Source: Prevotella sp. (GTDB taxonomy: Bacteria; Bacteroidota; Bacteroidia; Bacteroidales; Bacteroidaceae). From it: a stretch of DNA of 33,020 bases. The notes beneath the pieces are model-generated. The model did no database searches and was not told the DNA's origin. It saw only the letters and a program-made list of their open reading frames with translations. Positions within the stretch are counted from its first letter, which is position 1, and each line of letters begins with the position of its first letter. Location: positions 1 to 33,020 of the forward strand of contig JAFPZD010000170.1 of assembly GCA_017417465.1 (NCBI GenBank), in the 5' to 3' direction. This document shows positions 23,119 through 31,942 of the stretch, piece after piece. Made by a program: the position numbers and the translations under genes.

Positions 23119-26100
23119 ATGAGAGCAAATAGCAAAAGAAAGTGCTGGATGCTGGCAACTGTGCTGCTGATGAGCTGTCTGAATGGTTTTAGCCAGCAGC
23201 GTATTGACTACACCAATTATGTGGAGGGGGCAGCGTGCGACGATGCACAGTACTGGACCATCAATCTGGATGACCTCAGTGGTGCCGTGCTGCAGTGTGA
23301 CACATGGTCGTCGCGAGGCGGCAAGGACGGGTCGAACATGACAACCCCGTTCATGGAGTACTGGATTAAGACCGACAACGGCGGCGAGTATGCCCTGCTG
23401 CCTGATGCCGAGGTGCGCCATGTCCCCATCACAGGTCTGCCAAAAGGTAAGTACGTGGTAAGCATGCTCGTGAGAACCTATGTGGAGAATATCCTGGCCT
23501 ATGGTCAGTCGTGGGGCGTCTTTATGTATGCCAACGGCGTACTGTCGCACGACATCGCCAGTGGGGGCGAAAGCTCTGCGCCAGGCTTTACTGACGGCTA
23601 CCACACTCGCTATGGTAACGGCTTCCATCACACGGAGACGGTAGAGCTGGAATGTGAGGTGGGCGATGACGGCACACTGGACTTCGGCATCAACACCCAG
23701 TGTTATACGAGCGATGTCAACTGGGTGGCGTGGAAAGATGTACGTCTCTATTTTCTTAGTGATGGCACGCTACCGAGTGGCGACAGCGCGCTGCCGAGTG
23801 GCGACTACTACCTGCGCAACAAGGCAACGGGGCAGTGGTTAGACGGTGGCGGCCGCTGGGGCACCGAGGGCGTTTTGGCCAGCCATCCCTGTTTGGTACA
23901 TGCCCAAAAGCAAGGTACCGGCATTTACCAGCTGACAACAGAGTTTTGCAATCCTAACAATGGTCTTCGTGGCCTGGGCATTGCCGATGGCGTTCTCTAC
24001 GTGGAGTGTTCCCCTGAGCAGTGGACCATAGCTGCTGCCGCCCAAGAGGGCTTTTTCACCATTGCTTGCAGCAGGGGGTTCTTAGGCAGTGATCAAGATG
24101 GCACGCTCGTCTTTACGCTGCAAGACGCCGAAGCCGACGAGGCACAGTGGCAGTTGCTCACGCGTCGGCAAATGCTGGAAGAGCTGCTTTCGGGCAAAGC
24201 CACCGATGCCACCTTCATGATATCTAATCCCCGCTTCGACCGTAACCATGACCGCGGCAACTGGGAGGGCAGCAATTTTGCTATTGGCGGAGAGGACGGC
24301 CAGTACGGCGTTGGCAATTACTGTGCCGAGGTGTGGAACAGCAACTACGACGTCTATCAGACGCTCCAGAACGTTCCCAACGGGCGCTACCGCCTCCAGG
24401 CGCAGGGTTTCTACCGCTATAACAACGTGTGGGGGAATAACACTAACTATAATGCCTATACGGCACGGAATAACGGCACTGAGCAACTCTATGCCCGAAT
24501 CTATGCCGATGGCGGCAATGGCGAGGCAGAGACGTCACTGCAAAGCATCGTAAGCGAGCGTGACAACATTGCCAGTCTTGGTATATGGGTCAATCAGAGC
24601 AGTAACGAGGGCTACGGGATGCCTTTCAGCATGTCTGAAGCTGCCAATACGTTTACCGCCGGTCTCTACAGAGACAATCAGCTGGAGGTCGATGTCGTTA
24701 ACCATGAGCTGACATTCGGTATTCGCAAGCAGCAGCAGGATGGTTGCGACTGGACTATTTGGGACAACTTCGAGCTAACACTGCTTGAGGCTGGCGACAA
24801 CACCAACTACGTGTTTCCGGGGGACGAGACGACGATAGACATCCCCTTCGAAGAGGCAACGCCCGACAATCCTGTCGACTGCACGTCGCTGATCCAAAAC
24901 CCCAACTTCAAGAGCACTACAGGCTGGCAGGGAAGTCCCAAGACCGGTGGAACATCGGCTCAGAAGGTGGCCTCGATGGGGCATTGGGAAGGTAGGAACA
25001 CCTTTGACGTGGGGCAGCAGATTTTCGATTTGCCCAACGGATTGTATAAACTGACGGCACAGGGTTTCTATCGCTATGGCGACGTCGAATGGGAGGAGCA
25101 CGATGACTATGGCTGGCACTCAGATAACGGCAATAACGTGTGGGCCATGTACACCATCCCCTACGCCACCATCAGCCACCGCGAGGGCTTCGAGCGACAG
25201 CTGGCCATGCTTTATGGCAACAATGCCGAGGTGGGCCTGCCCTCAATCTTCTATGGTGCCCACGACGACTATACCCACAGAGACGACTTCCAGACAGAGT
25301 TCGGATGGGTGCCGGGCTCAGTGTATGGCGCATCAGAGGCCTTCCAGAACGATGAGTACAAAGTGGAACTGTTCGTGCCCGTCACCGATGGCACACTCAG
25401 CCTCGGCGTGAAGAAAGAGATGGGCTATAAGTACGACTGGGCCTGCTGGAGCAACCTCCATCTTTATTATTTAGGCCCCGACGACCTCGAGTACGTCACC
25501 GACATCGATTTGCCTGAGTCGGTCGATATGACACAGTGGGAGAAACGGCAGCTTCAGGCAACGGTCACACCTGCCACGGCTTCCGACAAGACGATGGACT
25601 GGTGGACGTCGGACTATGACATTGTGGAGGTCGACCAGCATGGTAACCTGCGGGCAAAGAACCCTGGCTCGGCAACGGTCTATGTATCGGCCGCAGGCTC
25701 CGAGTATTATTCGGTTCAGAAGGAAATCCCAGTGACGGTGAGCACCAGTGGCAGTGCCGCAAGGCTGATTATCAACGAGCTGCAGGTGTCGAATCTCGAC
25801 ATGTTCCTCGACCCGTCGGTCAACTATGGCGCTTGGCTGGAGCTCTATAACCCGACAAGCCAGGGCGTATCGCTGCGCGACCTCTATATCAGCGACGATG
25901 CCAGCAACCCGCTGAAGTTCCGCCTGAACAGTCAGGCCGGTGCCGTGCCGCCAATGGGCTTCGCACTTGTGTGGTTCGATCATAACGACGAGTGCTCGTC
26001 GAATGTGAACTTCAAGCCTGACATGGATGGCGGCACCATCTTCATCAGCGATGCTGGGGGCAATACCATTACGAGCTACACCTATCCGAAGGGTACGCCT

Positions 26101-29100
26101 CGCACGGCGTTTGCACGAAACACCGACGGTGGCGACGTCTGGGGCATCACCGACGATCCTACGCCTGGTCGCAGCAACAACCAGAGCGAGGCCATCTACG
26201 ACATCAAGACTGTGTTCGACCGCCCATCGCCGCTGGCTGTCATGGCTGCTGGCTACGACAACGATGCCATGTTTGCCCATACCGCCGGCACTGGCCTGCC
26301 TGTCTTAAAGGTTACCACTGACCCGAAGCATCTCTATAACGACACAACGGGCATCTTCGTCACAGGCATCAATGGCATCAGCGGTAGCGGCATCGACTTC
26401 CCGTGTAACTGGAACCGCGAGTGGGATCGTCCCGCCTATATGGAGTATTTTGTGGATGGTGAGCGCGTCTTTGCTCAGGAGTGCAACCTCTCGCGCTTTG
26501 GTGGATGGAGCCGCTCGTGGTATCCCTACAACTTCAAGCTCAAGGCACAGAAGCAGTATGGCAACAACTACTTCGAATATCCGTTCTTCTACGACGATAA
26601 GCCTTACCTGAAGCATAAGGTGCTACAGGTGCGCAATGGCGGCAACGACATCAATTGCCGCATCAAGGACGCTGCACTCCACAACATCATCATCACCAGT
26701 GGCTTCTATCTTGACTGTCAGGACTACCAGCCGGCCTGTGTCTATATCAATGGCAAGTACATCGGCATGCTGAACCTCCGTGAGCCCAGCAACAAGCATT
26801 TCGCACTGGCAAACTACGGTATCGACACCGACGAGATGGACCAGATGGAGGTCACGGGCGGCGTGGCGGTGAAAGCCGGTACGGCCGACGCCTTCTGGCA
26901 GTGGTACAATCTTTCGTCTTCCGCCTCCGATGAGACTGTCTACAGTCAAATCAGCGACATGGTCGACGTCGAGGAGTTTGCCAACTACATGGCTGCCGAG
27001 CTGTATCTCGGTGGCGACGACTGGCCCGGCAACAACTGTAAGGCGTTCAAGGGTTGGGATGGCAAGTTCCATGTCGTGTTCTTCGATGTTGACCAGGCGC
27101 TGCGCTACGACAGTGGATCGCTGAACCGCATCACCAATGCTGGTGAGCCACTCATGCGCATCTTCCGTAACATGCTGGGCAATGCCACGTTCCGCAAGCT
27201 CTTCATCGACAGCTACTGTCTCTTCGGCGGTAGCGTCATGCAGCCGGAGCGCTGCCATGCCATCATCGATAGCATCTCTGCACAGATGAATCCCGCCCTC
27301 GCCCTTGAGGGACTCTCCACCGAGCCTACTGCCAGCTTCATGAAGAGTGTGCTCAACAGTCAGCGTCACGACAAGATGATCAATGCACTGAAGAATTGGC
27401 AATACACGGTGAATAGTTGTTACACGCCCCAGCAGGTAAGCCTTGCCACGAACGTTGCTACGGGGCGCCTGCAGGTGAATGGCATCGACGTGCCTACGGG
27501 ACGCTTCAGCGGCACGCTCTTTGCACCTGTCGTACTCACAGCCTCTGCCCCCGAGGGCTATGTCTTCCGTGGCTGGCAGGATGCTGGCGGCACCATTGTC
27601 AGCACGGCCGAGACTTACGACATCTCTAATCTTGGCGACTTCTATCTGACGGCTATCTACGAACCCCTGGCCGACGACCAACTGCTGGCTGCCCTCGCCA
27701 TGCCTGTGAAGGTGAACGAGCTGAGTGCTGGTAACACCATCTTCGTCAACGACCAGTGGAAACGCAGCGACTGGGTGGAGTTGTTCAACAACACTGACGC
27801 CACGCTTGACTTGAACGGTCTATGGCTCAGCGACGACCAGAACCAGCCACTGAAATACCAGATTCAGCAGCACGTCATGCTTCCTCCGGGTGGGCACCAC
27901 ATTGTCTGGGCCGACGGCCTGGGTAGCGTGATGGGCTCTGAGCAGCAGCATGCCTCGTTTAAGCTGTCGAACACCGACAACCAGATGGTAATCGTCAGCA
28001 GCAGTGATGCCTTTGTGAGCAACAATGCCGACTTCTTTGACCGTTACCCACAGATGAAAGCTTTCGTTGACGGCATGACCTACCGACAGCACCGTGGCGA
28101 CCAGAGCGTGGGTCGCTATCCTGATGGCGGTAGCACCTTCTACCAGATGGGTCGCCCGACAATCGAACGGGCCAACACGTTGCTCACCACTGATGAGCGG
28201 GTAGGGGAGGACGTGAGCCTGATGGGACTTCTGCCCGATGGCTTTACACTCGAGTTGGCAACTGGCTGGAACTGGATTTCGCATCCGCTTTATTCGCCCG
28301 TGGCTATTACCGACTTCCCCGAACAGACGCAGCGCATCATCAGCCAGACAGCTGAAGCCTACCGTGACACAAAGATGGGCATGGTGGGCACGTTGAGGCA
28401 GATGGACGCCGGACGCCTCTATAAGGCAAAGGTGAATGAGTCGGCATTGTTTGTTAGCAACGGAAGCTTCTCGCCAGCCAATATGCCCATCCCTCTGAAA
28501 CCAGGATGGAACTGGGTTGGCTACCCCGTCAACGGCATGCAGACACTCCACGAAGCACTGGCCAACTACCTGCCCGAAGAGGGCGACTGCATCATGGGTC
28601 AGGATGGCTTTGCCACCTACGATGGCTCACAGTGGGTGGGCTCGCTCACCACGTTGCAGACGGGCAAAGGCTACATGTTCTACACCAGTCAGGCCAAGAC
28701 GCTCTGCTTCCATAGTCCGCAGGTTGCTGTCAACCTCAGTCGGGTATGCCGCTCAACTCCTCAACTCCTCAACTCCTCATCTCCTCATCTCCTCAACTCC
28801 AAGTATGACTACCCCAACGTGATGGGTGTCATTGCTGAGTTGCTGCTCGACGGTGACCCCGTCGGCGACGAGCGCTTCTCCCTCCTGGCTTATAGCGACA
28901 ACCAACTGCGAGGTGCCGCCACGTGGGTTGGAAGCCATGCGTTCGTGACGCTTTATGGCAATGGTGGCGAGCCCATAAGCTATCGTGCTGTCGACAACGT
29001 CGACGGCATGGTCTACGCCGTCAGTGAGACCGACAGCTTTACGCCTTCCATCGAGGGCTCCCTGATGCAGCCCCGCCTGCTCACCATCGGCGAGCCGACA

Positions 29101-29271
29101 GGCCAAGATGTCACCTCGCTTTCATCTTCCGTCTTACAGCTATCGTCTTCACCCGTGGGCTACTATAGTTTGAGTGGCGTCCTCATCGCCAACCGCGCTG
29201 CATCGTTACCGTCGGGCACCTACATCGTGCGCTATGCCGACGGCTCCCATCGTAAGGTTCAAATTCCTTAA
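23119..29271 (+). CDS. Giant secreted CotH-family protein with LTD, Big2 and sorting domains
   Basis: The 2050-residue protein starts with a signal peptide (about 1-24). The modules, in order, are carbohydrate-binding-like beta-sandwich repeats (about 25-790, the two at about 365-560 and 590-790 paralogous, each with an NPxFxxxxxW start and an AQGFYRY block), a Big2 Ig-like domain (792-880), a lamin-tail domain (880-1025) and a CotH kinase-like domain (about 1032-1432). CotH marks include GGWSRSW, RNGGND near 1171, INGKYIGMLNLREP and FFDVDQ near 1321. An InlB-like repeat (1436-1515), a second lamin-tail domain (1530-1690), two GWNW blocks and a C-terminal sorting-like domain (about 2014-2050, LPSGTYIVRYADG) follow. 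The sorting domain suggests type IX export. Kinase activity is inferred from family; the target is unknown. An octamer array lies at residues 1878-1894. Confidence 0.85.
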   Translation: MRANSKRKCWMLATVLLMSCLNGFSQQRIDYTNYVEGAACDDAQYWTINLDDLSGAVLQCDTWSSRGGKDGSNMTTPFMEYWIKTDNGGEYALLPDAEVRHVPITGLPKGKYVVSMLVRTYVENILAYGQSWGVFMYANGVLSHDIASGGESSAPGFTDGYHTRYGNGFHHTETVELECEVGDDGTLDFGINTQCYTSDVNWVAWKDVRLYFLSDGTLPSGDSALPSGDYYLRNKATGQWLDGGGRWGTEGVLASHPCLVHAQKQGTGIYQLTTEFCNPNNGLRGLGIADGVLYVECSPEQWTIAAAAQEGFFTIACSRGFLGSDQDGTLVFTLQDAEADEAQWQLLTRRQMLEELLSGKATDATFMISNPRFDRNHDRGNWEGSNFAIGGEDGQYGVGNYCAEVWNSNYDVYQTLQNVPNGRYRLQAQGFYRYNNVWGNNTNYNAYTARNNGTEQLYARIYADGGNGEAETSLQSIVSERDNIASLGIWVNQSSNEGYGMPFSMSEAANTFTAGLYRDNQLEVDVVNHELTFGIRKQQQDGCDWTIWDNFELTLLEAGDNTNYVFPGDETTIDIPFEEATPDNPVDCTSLIQNPNFKSTTGWQGSPKTGGTSAQKVASMGHWEGRNTFDVGQQIFDLPNGLYKLTAQGFYRYGDVEWEEHDDYGWHSDNGNNVWAMYTIPYATISHREGFERQLAMLYGNNAEVGLPSIFYGAHDDYTHRDDFQTEFGWVPGSVYGASEAFQNDEYKVELFVPVTDGTLSLGVKKEMGYKYDWACWSNLHLYYLGPDDLEYVTDIDLPESVDMTQWEKRQLQATVTPATASDKTMDWWTSDYDIVEVDQHGNLRAKNPGSATVYVSAAGSEYYSVQKEIPVTVSTSGSAARLIINELQVSNLDMFLDPSVNYGAWLELYNPTSQGVSLRDLYISDDASNPLKFRLNSQAGAVPPMGFALVWFDHNDECSSNVNFKPDMDGGTIFISDAGGNTITSYTYPKGTPRTAFARNTDGGDVWGITDDPTPGRSNNQSEAIYDIKTVFDRPSPLAVMAAGYDNDAMFAHTAGTGLPVLKVTTDPKHLYNDTTGIFVTGINGISGSGIDFPCNWNREWDRPAYMEYFVDGERVFAQECNLSRFGGWSRSWYPYNFKLKAQKQYGNNYFEYPFFYDDKPYLKHKVLQVRNGGNDINCRIKDAALHNIIITSGFYLDCQDYQPACVYINGKYIGMLNLREPSNKHFALANYGIDTDEMDQMEVTGGVAVKAGTADAFWQWYNLSSSASDETVYSQISDMVDVEEFANYMAAELYLGGDDWPGNNCKAFKGWDGKFHVVFFDVDQALRYDSGSLNRITNAGEPLMRIFRNMLGNATFRKLFIDSYCLFGGSVMQPERCHAIIDSISAQMNPALALEGLSTEPTASFMKSVLNSQRHDKMINALKNWQYTVNSCYTPQQVSLATNVATGRLQVNGIDVPTGRFSGTLFAPVVLTASAPEGYVFRGWQDAGGTIVSTAETYDISNLGDFYLTAIYEPLADDQLLAALAMPVKVNELSAGNTIFVNDQWKRSDWVELFNNTDATLDLNGLWLSDDQNQPLKYQIQQHVMLPPGGHHIVWADGLGSVMGSEQQHASFKLSNTDNQMVIVSSSDAFVSNNADFFDRYPQMKAFVDGMTYRQHRGDQSVGRYPDGGSTFYQMGRPTIERANTLLTTDERVGEDVSLMGLLPDGFTLELATGWNWISHPLYSPVAITDFPEQTQRIISQTAEAYRDTKMGMVGTLRQMDAGRLYKAKVNESALFVSNGSFSPANMPIPLKPGWNWVGYPVNGMQTLHEALANYLPEEGDCIMGQDGFATYDGSQWVGSLTTLQTGKGYMFYTSQAKTLCFHSPQVAVNLSRVCRSTPQLLNSSSPHLLNSKYDYPNVMGVIAELLLDGDPVGDERFSLLAYSDNQLRGAATWVGSHAFVTLYGNGGEPISYRAVDNVDGMVYAVSETDSFTPSIEGSLMQPRLLTIGEPTGQDVTSLSSSVLQLSSSPVGYYSLSGVLIANRAASLPSGTYIVRYADGSHRKVQIP
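28752..28799. repeat. Six-copy octamer array inside the CotH gene
   Basis: Six contiguous 8-mers, CTCAACTC or CTCATCTC, encode the linker QLLNSSSPHLLNS. The unit is not a multiple of three. In both other reading frames a TGA follows within 23 bases of the array end (28806-28808 and 28820-28822), so one unit gained or lost would truncate the protein here. Confidence 0.85.
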
Positions 29272-29283
29272 TCCCTTATCACA

Positions 29284-30975
29284 ATGAAATCTTCCATCTT
29301 CCATCTTTCATCTTTAATCTTTAATCTTTCATTTTTCATCTCCCTGTCTTCCCACGCCCAGGGTGTTGTGACGATTACTTACGACGGTCCGACTGCTACT
29401 GTCGAGGTGCCCGACAGCGTGACAGGTGTGTTTACTCTGAGTGGCACAAGTGCCAACGTCATTCTGTTTTCATCCGTTTCCGACAAGGAGATTACTTACC
29501 GCCTGACGGGCTCGTCAGACGATGGCTCTTTTAGTATCACCGGTTCTTACAAGTTGCAGCTGTTGCTCGATGGACTGACGCTCACCAATGCCCATAGCGG
29601 TGCCGCCATCGAGGTGTTGACGGGTAAGAACATCGACGTAGAGCTGGCTGCAGGTACGGTCAACACCGTCAGCGATGCTTCGGGGGGCAAGCAGAAGGCT
29701 GCCATGTATTTCAAGGGACACCCGGAGTTCAAGGGTGGTGGAACGCTCAACGTGAAGGGACTGACGTCGCACGCCATCAGTGCCTCAGAGGAGATGCAGC
29801 TGAAACCCTCGCTGGGATTCATCAATGTGCTGGGTGCCGTGAAGGACGGCCTGCACTGTGGAAAGGATGAGCAGAGCGCCAGTCACAACTTCTTCCAGAT
29901 GAAAGGTGGCAACGTGAATATAGCCAATGTCAATGGCGATGGCATCGATTGTGGCGACTATGGTCGCATTAGCATCGAAGGCGGTACACTGAGCATCAAT
30001 GTGCCCGATAGTGCAACGGCCCTTAAGGCCGACAGCATCGTCAGCATCAGTGGCGGTACGCAGAACATCGTCGTGTGGGGAAAGGACGCAAAGGGCATTC
30101 GGGCCAACTATCTCGTTGACATCAGTGGCGGACAAACTGATATTCTCGCCATGGGCGATGGTGCGAAAGGCATCAAGGCAAAACGCGAGGACGCTGACGA
30201 CACGACGGCAAAGGTCTTCAATGGTGGCTTTGCCAACATGAGTGGCGGCGCAGTGCATATCACGGCTTTGGGCAAGGACTATATCGATACGGCAACGAAC
30301 GACACGGTCAAGTGTATGGGCATGAGCATAGATGCCGACCTGGTGCAGACCGGTGGCAGTGTCAGCATCACGGCAATGGGTGATGAGGCACATACCATGA
30401 ATGTGAAAGGCAGCACAACGGTGCTAGCCGATGCTTTCATCACGCGGTGGCTGCCCTGGCGCTTCAATGCATACGACTATCAGTACGACATGACGGCCTA
30501 TGTCGCCATCAGTCAGAATGGTACGCCCCGAACCGACTACGACGGCATGGCTGTGGCGGCTTTCATTGGTGACGAGTGTGTCGGCTATGCCGACTTTGTG
30601 GATGATAGCTATGGCCTTCTGCGCATTTATAGTAATGAGCAGTCGGTACAGGCGGTCACATTCCGACTCTATGACTACAACCTTGGTAAGTCTTTCGATC
30701 TCACGCCCAGCCGCACGGTCATCTTCTCGACATCGGCTAACATAGGTACACCAAGTGCTCCTGTTATACTGAGCTATGAAGGAGGATGGCTGAAGGGTGA
30801 CGTGAATGCCGACGGACAAGTGGGTATCGGCGACATTGTTGCTATCACTAACATCATGGCTGGCATCTCTACGGACGAGGCCATGATGAAGCGTGCCGAC
30901 GTAAACGAGGACAGTCAGGTGGGCATCGGTGACATTGTAGCCATCACAAACATCATGGCCGGCATCACCAACTAA
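29284..30975 (+). CDS. Secreted Cthe_2159-like carbohydrate-binding protein with C-terminal dockerin
   Basis: The 563-residue protein has a signal peptide (1-26) written entirely in a heptamer array. The Cthe_2159/DUF4353 beta-helix-like domain (about 30-375) shows repeated GDGIDCGDYG, ALKADSIVSISGG and AKGIRANYLVDISGG patterns. A Bacteroidetes Ig-like module follows (about 380-495, WRFNAYDYQYDM, AAFIGDECVGYA), and a dockerin type I pair (501-563) of two calcium-loop repeats, DVNADGQVGIGDIVAI and DVNEDSQVGIGDIVAI. Cthe_2159 itself binds polygalacturonate, so plant cell-wall binding is plausible; a cohesin partner is not in the window. It starts 12 bases after the CotH gene, and the two families pair up in other genomes. 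Confidence 0.85.
   Translation: MKSSIFHLSSLIFNLSFFISLSSHAQGVVTITYDGPTATVEVPDSVTGVFTLSGTSANVILFSSVSDKEITYRLTGSSDDGSFSITGSYKLQLLLDGLTLTNAHSGAAIEVLTGKNIDVELAAGTVNTVSDASGGKQKAAMYFKGHPEFKGGGTLNVKGLTSHAISASEEMQLKPSLGFINVLGAVKDGLHCGKDEQSASHNFFQMKGGNVNIANVNGDGIDCGDYGRISIEGGTLSINVPDSATALKADSIVSISGGTQNIVVWGKDAKGIRANYLVDISGGQTDILAMGDGAKGIKAKREDADDTTAKVFNGGFANMSGGAVHITALGKDYIDTATNDTVKCMGMSIDADLVQTGGSVSITAMGDEAHTMNVKGSTTVLADAFITRWLPWRFNAYDYQYDMTAYVAISQNGTPRTDYDGMAVAAFIGDECVGYADFVDDSYGLLRIYSNEQSVQAVTFRLYDYNLGKSFDLTPSRTVIFSTSANIGTPSAPVILSYEGGWLKGDVNADGQVGIGDIVAITNIMAGISTDEAMMKRADVNEDSQVGIGDIVAITNIMAGITN
29289..29344. repeat. Eight-copy heptamer array encoding a signal peptide
   Basis: Eight 7-mers, close to ATCTTTC (ATCTTCC twice, ATCTTTC twice, ATCTTTA twice, ATTTTTC, ATCTCCC), code the hydrophobic part of the signal peptide of the Cthe_2159-like protein. 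The other two frames stop at 29369-29371 and about 60 codons after the array, so a single heptamer change would abolish the protein. Confidence 0.85.
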
Positions 30976-31561
30976 TAGCTTCCCTCGATTGGATGGTGAT
31001 TTGGGATCGTCACTGTCCGCTAAACTAATACTCACTGTACTATGGGCCTTTTGCCAGTATATTGAAGCGCTATCACACATGGCTAAGACCTCATTCGTAA
31101 GTATGGCATTTACATTTCGTAAATGCCATACTTACGCTGTGTAAATGCCATACTTACGCTGTGTATATGCCATACTTACGTTATGTAAATGCCATACTTA
31201 CGTTATGTAAATGCTATACTTACGTTATGTAAATGCCATACTTACGTTATGTAAATGCCATACTTACGTTATGTAAATGCCATACTTACGTTATGTAAAT
31301 GCCATACTTATGTTATGTAAATGCCATACTTACACTCCGTAAATGCCGCCGCCGAGAAGGAAGAAGTGGAGGAAGAGGTCGAAGCGGCAAAAACGGAAGT
31401 GGCAGACTTATGGAAGAAACACGACTATCTGACTAATGCCAACCGCACGAAAGCAGAGCGCAGCAACCGTCTCGACCTTGACATCTGGAACAAGACGAAC
31501 CGCTCCCAGGAACTAGATAGGCAGATGCCATATGATAGCAGTCCGATTAATTGGAATTTAC
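30976..31561. other. Gene-poor region with tandem array and gene remnant
   Basis: The first 120 bases after the dockerin gene show nothing recognisable and no clear terminator. They are followed by the 22-bp array and the coiled-coil-coding remnant, listed separately. No RNA gene is seen. Confidence 0.6.
31096..31347. repeat. 22-bp tandem array, ten copies, with one inverted copy
   Basis: Units start at 31119 and every 22 bases thereafter (31141 to 31317), with a broken eleventh at 31339-31347. The core is GTAAATGCCATACTTACG followed by a four-base linker, usually TTAT, CTGT in the first two units. An exact inverted core lies at 31096-31113, five bases before unit one, forming an 18-bp hairpin. 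Linker and core ends (TTAC-GTTAT-GTAA) also make a short palindrome at each junction. No spacers are present. Confidence 0.9.
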
Positions 31562-31572
31562 TTATCTTCTAA
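31345..31572 (+). pseudogene. Probable 5'-truncated remnant of a coiled-coil protein gene
   Basis: Directly after the last array unit an open frame codes about 58 charged, helical residues (AAEKEEVEEEVEAAKTEVAD onward to NRSQELDRQ) before continuing into non-coding-like sequence. Any start codon would lie in the array, and no promoter or ribosome site is visible. Its codon use looks genuine, with GC-rich third positions and a coiled-coil pattern, so it is probably the leftover of a larger gene. I do not recognise the family. Confidence 0.35.
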
Positions 31573-31897
31573 TGTGCGAACCGATAGTTTCCATTATTCG
31601 CAAATCGGTAAACTTCTTCTTATTTGGATCGAACTTCTGCATTTTTACAGCATTAGGACTTATATCTGGTGTCAGTCCTTGCTCTTTGCGGACAAAAAAT
31701 AGTCTGTGCTGCTTTGGAAAACTGTCTTTTCTAATTGTATCACAGTTGTGCACAGCATTCCGCTGACGTAACGAGTCAGTTCTAATGTCTATGCTATCTT
31801 GTCTGAATGCTGTACTATCCACGATGTTTTGACCAACAGCAAAACACGGCATAAACAATAGGACGATAAATCCAATAGATTTCTTTGGTACAATCAT
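31562..31897 (-). CDS. Small secreted or periplasmic protein of unknown function
   Basis: The 111-residue product begins with a signal peptide (MIVPKKSIGFIVLLFMPCF, cleavage near VGQ, about residue 22). A charged, Ser/Asp/Arg-rich stretch follows, then a C-terminal segment ending ETIGSHIRR. The start at 31897 is preferred to an in-frame start at 31936 because it gives a normal signal peptide. No motif is recognised. It is the third gene of the sigma-factor unit, 45 bases after the membrane protein gene, and is more AT-rich than the rest of the window. Confidence 0.6.
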   Translation of the reverse strand: MIVPKKSIGFIVLLFMPCFAVGQNIVDSTAFRQDSIDIRTDSLRQRNAVHNCDTIRKDSFPKQHRLFFVRKEQGLTPDISPNAVKMQKFDPNKKKFTDLRIMETIGSHIRR

Positions 31898-31942
31898 ACT
31901 AATTTCTATTGATCTGCCCGCAAGACATTGATGCATTTTGCT

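Noticed and set aside
31096-31347. CRISPR array or simple terminator
   Set aside because: There are no spacers, and a terminator would not need ten copies or lack a T-run.
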